Of a stretch of DNA of 17,289 nt, positions 14,344 through 17,289 are shown piece by piece. This DNA comes from Treponema sp. (GTDB lineage: Bacteria; Spirochaetota; Spirochaetia; Treponematales; Treponemataceae): the NCBI GenBank assembly GCA_017421145.1, contig JAFOTA010000214.1, positions 1 to 17,289 of the forward strand, in the 5' to 3' direction. The translations under genes and the position numbers were made by a program. Position 1 is the stretch's first letter. Each line of letters begins with the position of its first letter. The notes below the pieces were generated by a model, which worked only from the letters and a program-made list of their open reading frames with translations, did no database searches and was not told the origin of the DNA.

Positions 14344-15237
14344 ATGAATCAGACATACACACGCGAAGAGGTAATCAGCACCGGAAAAGAGATGATTGAA
14401 TTTCTTCTGGACGTTTCAAATTCGGCGAACAACATCAGCGGATTTTTGAAGGAATATATCGGACTGCTCACTTCGGAAGACGGAATCTACAGCAGGCAGG
14501 AAGAAGCTTTGGAGAGGTACGCGGAGTCAAGGAAACAGACACAGACCGAGGCGGACAGCATGATTGAAACTTCGCAGACCAACGCGATGGCGCTCCAGTC
14601 AATCTGCGAGGAATTACAGAGCATGAACCGGAAGATTACGGAAGCCCAGAAAGGACGCGAAATGCTGGACAAAAAAGTTCAGGATCTGAACAAACGGATT
14701 AAGGAAATCAACTCGTTCATAAAGAACATTCAGGAAGTTTCTGAGCAGACGAACCTGCTTTCGTTCAACGCATCCATTGAGGCGGCGCGTGCGGGTGTTG
14801 CGGGAAAAGGATTCAGAATCATCGCCAACGAGGTGAAGAGCCTTTCCGAGCAGACAAAGGCACTTTCGAGCGACATTGATTCCAAAGTGAAAGATTTGCA
14901 GAAGGATGTTGAGAGCGTGGTTTCGGCCAACAAAAACAACGACTCTTTCATGGACACGCTGATGAGGACGGCACAGAACTCGAACGAAAAGCTCGTGAAA
15001 ATTCAAAGCGACACTCAGGAAAACACTCGCTTCATGGAGCAGATTCTTTCGCAGATGGCAGAAAACCAAAACGCCATTCTTTCCGCCACAAAAGAGATGG
15101 AGAGGGAAAACTTGCGCCAGGTGCAGGAGATTGTCTCCCAGGCCACACAAAATTCCATCCACACCGGGGATCAGCTCTCATTCCTCTTCCAGCTCAGAAA
15201 ACTTTTCGCATGGCTTGAAAAAGACAACGCATCCTGA
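14344..15237 (+). CDS. Soluble methyl-accepting chemotaxis protein (cytoplasmic chemoreceptor)
   Basis: This 297-residue, largely helical protein has the signalling hairpin of chemoreceptors and no membrane segment or sensor domain. The tip region runs from about 126 to 170: IKNIQEVSEQTNLLSFNAS, then IEAARAGVAGKGFRIIANEV and KSLSEQT. It matches the consensus contact region for CheA and CheW. The Gln/Glu-rich helices on either side (about 50-125 and 170-270) form the antiparallel coiled coil, shorter than in a full transmembrane receptor. The C-terminus ends FQLRKLFAWLEKDNAS without a CheR-tethering pentapeptide. Soluble receptors of this type form cytoplasmic arrays with CheA/CheW or modulate the main array. 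Coupling to the FIST gene suggests that FIST protein is its ligand-sensing partner. No terminator hairpin was found downstream, only a run of eight T (15238-15245). Confidence 0.92.
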   Translation: MNQTYTREEVISTGKEMIEFLLDVSNSANNISGFLKEYIGLLTSEDGIYSRQEEALERYAESRKQTQTEADSMIETSQTNAMALQSICEELQSMNRKITEAQKGREMLDKKVQDLNKRIKEINSFIKNIQEVSEQTNLLSFNASIEAARAGVAGKGFRIIANEVKSLSEQTKALSSDIDSKVKDLQKDVESVVSANKNNDSFMDTLMRTAQNSNEKLVKIQSDTQENTRFMEQILSQMAENQNAILSATKEMERENLRQVQEIVSQATQNSIHTGDQLSFLFQLRKLFAWLEKDNAS

Positions 15238-15254
15238 TTTTTTTTCCGCCAGTG

Positions 15255-15306
15255 TCATTGTCTGGCTCGACTCACCAGTATCATAGTCGGGCTTGACCCG
15301 ACAATC
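15255..15306. repeat. Two diverged 26-base tandem REP-like units
   Basis: Units 15255-15280 and 15281-15306 begin TCAT(T/A)GTC(T/G)GGCT and agree at 18 of 26 positions. The second holds a perfect palindrome, GTCGGG-CTTGA-CCCGAC (15286-15302); the first holds a weaker one (CTGG 15262-15265, CCAG 15275-15278). This looks like a dispersed extragenic palindrome. A further inverted pair TGACA/TGTCA lies at 15312-15335. Confidence 0.55.
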
Positions 15307-15393
15307 TCCTTTGACAGGGTGTGCGTCATTTGTCAGGTTTTCTACATCTCAGCAATAGGGCATTCATTCATTCTTGCCCAACGGATTACTCCA

Positions 15394-15552
15394 TTAAGCC
15401 TGGTTTGATAACAAAGAGATGAAATCCTCCGCGGCCTTGTTCCAGTTGTCGTAGGAGTAGGTGACGAAATTCTTTCCGCTGTTTACTTTGGTTTGGGCGA
15501 ACGTTGCGGCGGAAATTGACAGTAATGATAGAAGAAAAATTGTCCTTCGCGT
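15394..15552 (-). pseudogene. Relic (or unconventional small gene) of an exported protein
   Basis: A minus-strand frame bounded by stops encodes 52 residues: R-R-T-I, then a textbook hydrophobic core (FLLSLLSISAATFA), then QTKVNSGKNFVTYSYDNWNK and AAEDFISLLSNQA. Basic residues, core, the AxA-type cleavage site and host-like codons (TAC, AAC, TTC, AAG) argue strongly for true coding origin. Where an ATG should stand, two codons before T-I, the sequence reads ACG (15552-15550); no ATG, GTG or TTG is available before the core and no ribosome binding site is seen. The frame ends after only about 33 mature residues. The best reading is the decayed 5' end of a secreted-protein gene, truncated next to the REP-like repeats. 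A leaderless transcript from TATAGT just upstream with ACG initiation is possible but unlikely. Confidence 0.55.
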
Positions 15553-15733
15553 TTATACTATAACATATACAATAATTTTTAAAGAGAAACTTTGAAAATC
15601 ACCGAGCCGATCACCTGGCCATTCTCAAAACTCATCCGACTTTTTAAACTTCCTCTTTTATATCATAAAATTAGCACTTGTGAGATTTAAAAAAATCTCA
15701 GAAAAAAAAAGTATGAAATTACTGAAAATAGTC
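15553..15733. other. AT-rich intergenic segment with a perfect hairpin
   Basis: No gene is seen. TGAGATTT (15681-15688) and AAATCTCA (15693-15700) form a perfect 8-bp hairpin with a four-A loop, followed by an A run rather than a T run on the plus strand. It is therefore not a plus-strand terminator and could be an operator for the promoter that begins 34 bases further on. Confidence 0.45.
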
Positions 15734-15760
15734 TTGACAGATACCGGGGGGGGGTATACT
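15734..15760 (+). promoter_or_regulatory. Promoter with a nine-G tract in its spacer
   Basis: A perfect -35 TTGACA (15734-15739) and a near-perfect -10 TATACT (15755-15760) are separated by only 15 bases. Nine of these are an uninterrupted G run (15746-15754). Slippage in the run would change the spacer length; two extra G would give the optimal 17. A leader hairpin GTGGA/TCCAC (15775-15779, 15789-15793) precedes the GGAGG ribosome binding site (15801-15805) of the lipoprotein gene. Confidence 0.75.
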
Positions 15761-15809
15761 TAAATAACTTTTTTGTGGATGCTTTTAGTCCACGAAACAT
15801 GGAGGAATC

Positions 15810-16097
15810 ATGAAAAAAGTTTTTAAACTTTTGCCAATCGTCCTTACTGCTGTCGTCCTTGCCGGATGCACATCAATAGGACCTGTCTGCGCGACTTCCA
15901 ACGAGGTCGGATCAAAAGTCGGTACATCTACCGCCGGATATCTTTTCGGCTTCATCCCGATTCCGTTCACTGGCGACCACTCAATTCAGCGTGCCGCAAG
16001 AGAATCTGGAATCACAAAGATTTCAACGGTTGACGAAAAGACTTTCAACTACTTTGGAGTCTGGGTTGGAAAGCAGACCATCGTAACCGGTGAGTAA
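15810..16097 (+). CDS. TRL-like family lipoprotein
   Basis: This 95-residue protein has a lipoprotein signal peptide with lipobox VLAGC, lipidated at Cys20. The mature part matches the TRL-like family (named for tRNA-associated locus): a GxKxG segment (VGSKVGTSTAGYLFGFIPI), a GDHSIQRAARESGITKIS segment in the usual place of the family's GD-x-SI-x-x-A-A-x-x-GI-x-KI motif, then VDEKTFNYFGVW and a closing TIVTGE. These small lipoproteins are common in spirochaetes and other diderms; their function is unknown. The start is fixed by GGAGG at 15801-15805. Transcription is probably from the G-tract promoter 50 bases upstream, so expression may be phase-variable. The gene appears monocistronic, with a candidate terminator at 16115. 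Confidence 0.88.
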   Translation: MKKVFKLLPIVLTAVVLAGCTSIGPVCATSNEVGSKVGTSTAGYLFGFIPIPFTGDHSIQRAARESGITKISTVDEKTFNYFGVWVGKQTIVTGE

Positions 16098-16114
16098 GCG
16101 CGGGTTTTGATGTC

Positions 16115-16160
16115 GGGCAGCGGGGAAGGTTCATGCTTTTTCCGCTGTCCATGACTTTTT
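16115..16160 (+). terminator. Possible terminator after the TRL-like gene
   Basis: GGGCAGCGG (16115-16123) pairs with CCGCTGTCC (16142-16150) with one wobble. Five T follow, but only after a 5-base gap, which makes termination less certain. The next gene's ribosome binding site lies just beyond. Confidence 0.5.
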
Positions 16161-16171
16161 GGCAGGTTTTT

Positions 16172-16684
16172 ATGAAAAAAATATTTTTTTACAGCGCGGC
16201 TTTTTTGTTTTGCATTTTGGCAGCTTCATGCCGGACGCAATCTGAAATCATCATGTTTCCGAACAAATCCGGCAATCTCGTGTATACAAGTCCTACGAAG
16301 ATAAAGAACGCGGACATACCGTTTTTCAGCGTGGATTTGACCATGGTCATAACGGAAACGGGGCTTGAATCCGATGCGTCCATGAAATATACGGTAGCAA
16401 TGAACGGCATGACCAAGCGTGATATGGAAAATCTTAAGGTGGAACTTGAAATAGGCGGCGAGGTATATCCGCTTTCTCACAGCACGATATATGTGGACGG
16501 CTATGGAAAGGGCGGCATACAGATAAGGCTTGAATCAAAGCTTTCCCCCGGAACCGTGATGAAGTTGGTGGAGCCGGGCAGAAATCTTTCATGTGCCATA
16601 AAAAATGAAGAAAAAGATTTTTCAACTGTGCTCGATCTTGCTGATTTCAAAAAGAAAGCAGAAAAGCTGGGGATTTATTTTTGA
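16172..16684 (+). CDS. Predicted lipoprotein, beta-rich, function unknown
   Basis: This 170-residue protein starts MKKIFFYSAAFLFCILAASC, a lipoprotein signal peptide with lipobox LAASC and lipidation at Cys20. The remainder alternates polar and hydrophobic residues in short strands (FFSVDLTMVIT, LKVELEIGGEVYPL), suggesting a beta-sandwich, and ends with a Lys-rich helix (ADFKKKAEKLGIYF). No family is recognised. ATG 16172 is chosen because AGG (16164-16166) lies 5 bases upstream and it opens the signal peptide; an in-frame ATG at 16133 would add 13 residues before it and lies inside the putative terminator loop. Its stop codon overlaps the next start by one base (TGATG), so the two lipoproteins are translationally coupled and probably act at the same membrane. 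Confidence 0.85.
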   Translation: MKKIFFYSAAFLFCILAASCRTQSEIIMFPNKSGNLVYTSPTKIKNADIPFFSVDLTMVITETGLESDASMKYTVAMNGMTKRDMENLKVELEIGGEVYPLSHSTIYVDGYGKGGIQIRLESKLSPGTVMKLVEPGRNLSCAIKNEEKDFSTVLDLADFKKKAEKLGIYF

Positions 16685-17241
16685 TGAACAGGATTGTAAA
16701 ATTCTTTTTTGCCGTCATTTCTTTGGTTTTGATTCTGGTTTCATGTAAAAAAGATTCCCCGGAAGTTATTGCCGGAAAATGGGAATCACTTCGTTCGGTC
16801 AGCACGGAGCTTCTTTCGGATCCTGAAGACAGTTCGTCGGTAATCGGTTTTTTCATAGTTGACCAGGCGGTGCATTACGTATTTAATCCTGACGGGACTT
16901 TTGAAAAGGATATGTCACAGACGTTCAAAAAATGTGATTTCCTGAGAAACTGCAATCTGGATGAAGATTCGCGCACCATGATTTCGAATTCACTTTCATC
17001 TTCTGACTCGGAATATATTGTCCATGGAAAATATGTCATGGGGCTGGGAAAAATCCGCTTCGAACCTGAGTCTTATGTTTTTTCAGGCATTGAACATCCG
17101 TTTTCCGATGCCGTGGATGAAGCTCCGTTCCTTGTAAACGCCATGGCCGGCTCAAAATACACCCTTTCCGGTGACCGAATGCTCCTGACTTTTTATGACG
17201 GTTTTGGAAATCAGCTTGAATTCAACAGGTCTGCACGATAA
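16684..17241 (+). CDS. Predicted lipoprotein with lipocalin-like pattern
   Basis: This 185-residue protein begins MNRIVKFFFAVISLVLILVSC, with lipobox ILVSC and lipidation at Cys21. The mature chain opens with VIAGKWES, later has YVFNPDGTFEKD and ends in KYTLSGDRMLLTFYDGFG. A GxW motif, an F-x-x-DGT-(F/Y) strand and a late LxGDxLxL(T/S)F strand are the hallmark pattern of bacterial lipocalin-like small beta-barrel lipoproteins; this is judged by eye. Ligand and role are unknown. ATG 16684 overlaps the upstream TGA by one base and lies in the right place for coupled translation; a TTG at 16681 would add one residue. A possible terminator hairpin follows at 17256. Confidence 0.85.
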   Translation: MNRIVKFFFAVISLVLILVSCKKDSPEVIAGKWESLRSVSTELLSDPEDSSSVIGFFIVDQAVHYVFNPDGTFEKDMSQTFKKCDFLRNCNLDEDSRTMISNSLSSSDSEYIVHGKYVMGLGKIRFEPESYVFSGIEHPFSDAVDEAPFLVNAMAGSKYTLSGDRMLLTFYDGFGNQLEFNRSAR

Positions 17242-17255
17242 GAAAACAAGGAACC

Positions 17256-17285
17256 GCTGGTTAGGATTCATTGACCAGCATTTTC
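17256..17285 (+). terminator. Possible terminator after the lipoprotein pair
   Basis: GCTGGT (17256-17261) pairs with ACCAGC (17274-17279) around a 12-base loop, followed by A and four T. The T run is short and the window ends here, so the call is tentative. Confidence 0.5.
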
Positions 17286-17289
17286 GTGC

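Noticed and set aside
15681..15715. Hairpin 15681-15700 as a transcription terminator
   Set aside because: On the plus strand it is followed by A, not T, and on the minus strand no T run follows the stem.

Overview
The window most likely comes from a host-associated spirochaete of the genus Treponema. The evidence is indirect: moderate GC, many small exported proteins and lipoproteins with relaxed spirochaetal lipoboxes (ASC, VSC, AGC), a TRL-like lipoprotein, an OmpA-domain protein with the altered ligand pocket seen in treponemes, and a soluble chemoreceptor. The genus is inferred from protein character. No rRNA, tRNA, CRISPR array, prophage or transposase was seen.

Layout, left to right. 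At 2-721 is the 3' end of mutS. At 846-1718 are two small exported acidic proteins, then an intrinsic terminator. At 1961-3532 is a solitary DRE-TIM aldolase fused to a Rossmann-like C-terminal domain, with a perfect extended -10 promoter. It runs tail to tail (9 bp gap) into a minus-strand OLD-type ATPase/TOPRIM nuclease (3542-5122). Diverging from that gene is a run of plus-strand genes: a DEAD-box RNA helicase, a YbiT-like ABC-F ATPase whose second ATP site looks dead, and a large exported acidic protein built of about 137-residue repeats, closed by a strong terminator (11009-11044). A nested-palindrome repeat element follows, then an exported OmpA-domain protein and a small minus-strand acidic protein with its own terminator. 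At 13198-15237 is a tightly coupled pair: a FIST-domain sensor and a membrane-less methyl-accepting chemotaxis protein. A 572-bp gap (15238-15809) holds REP-like palindromes, a minus-strand relic of a secreted-protein gene whose start codon reads ACG, a perfect hairpin, and a promoter whose -35/-10 spacer carries a run of nine G. That promoter drives a TRL-like lipoprotein. Two further lipoproteins, overlapping by one base, end the window.

How the genes may work together. The helicase and the ABC-F protein are adjacent and both act on RNA or ribosomes, so they may form one expression unit. The FIST protein and the soluble chemoreceptor probably form a two-gene cytoplasmic sensory unit feeding CheA/CheW. 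Most of the rest is cell-envelope or secreted material. The strongest leads for new biology are the homopolymeric-G promoter (candidate phase variation), the asymmetric ABC-F protein, the split FIST/chemoreceptor unit, the repeat-built secreted protein and the aldolase fusion.
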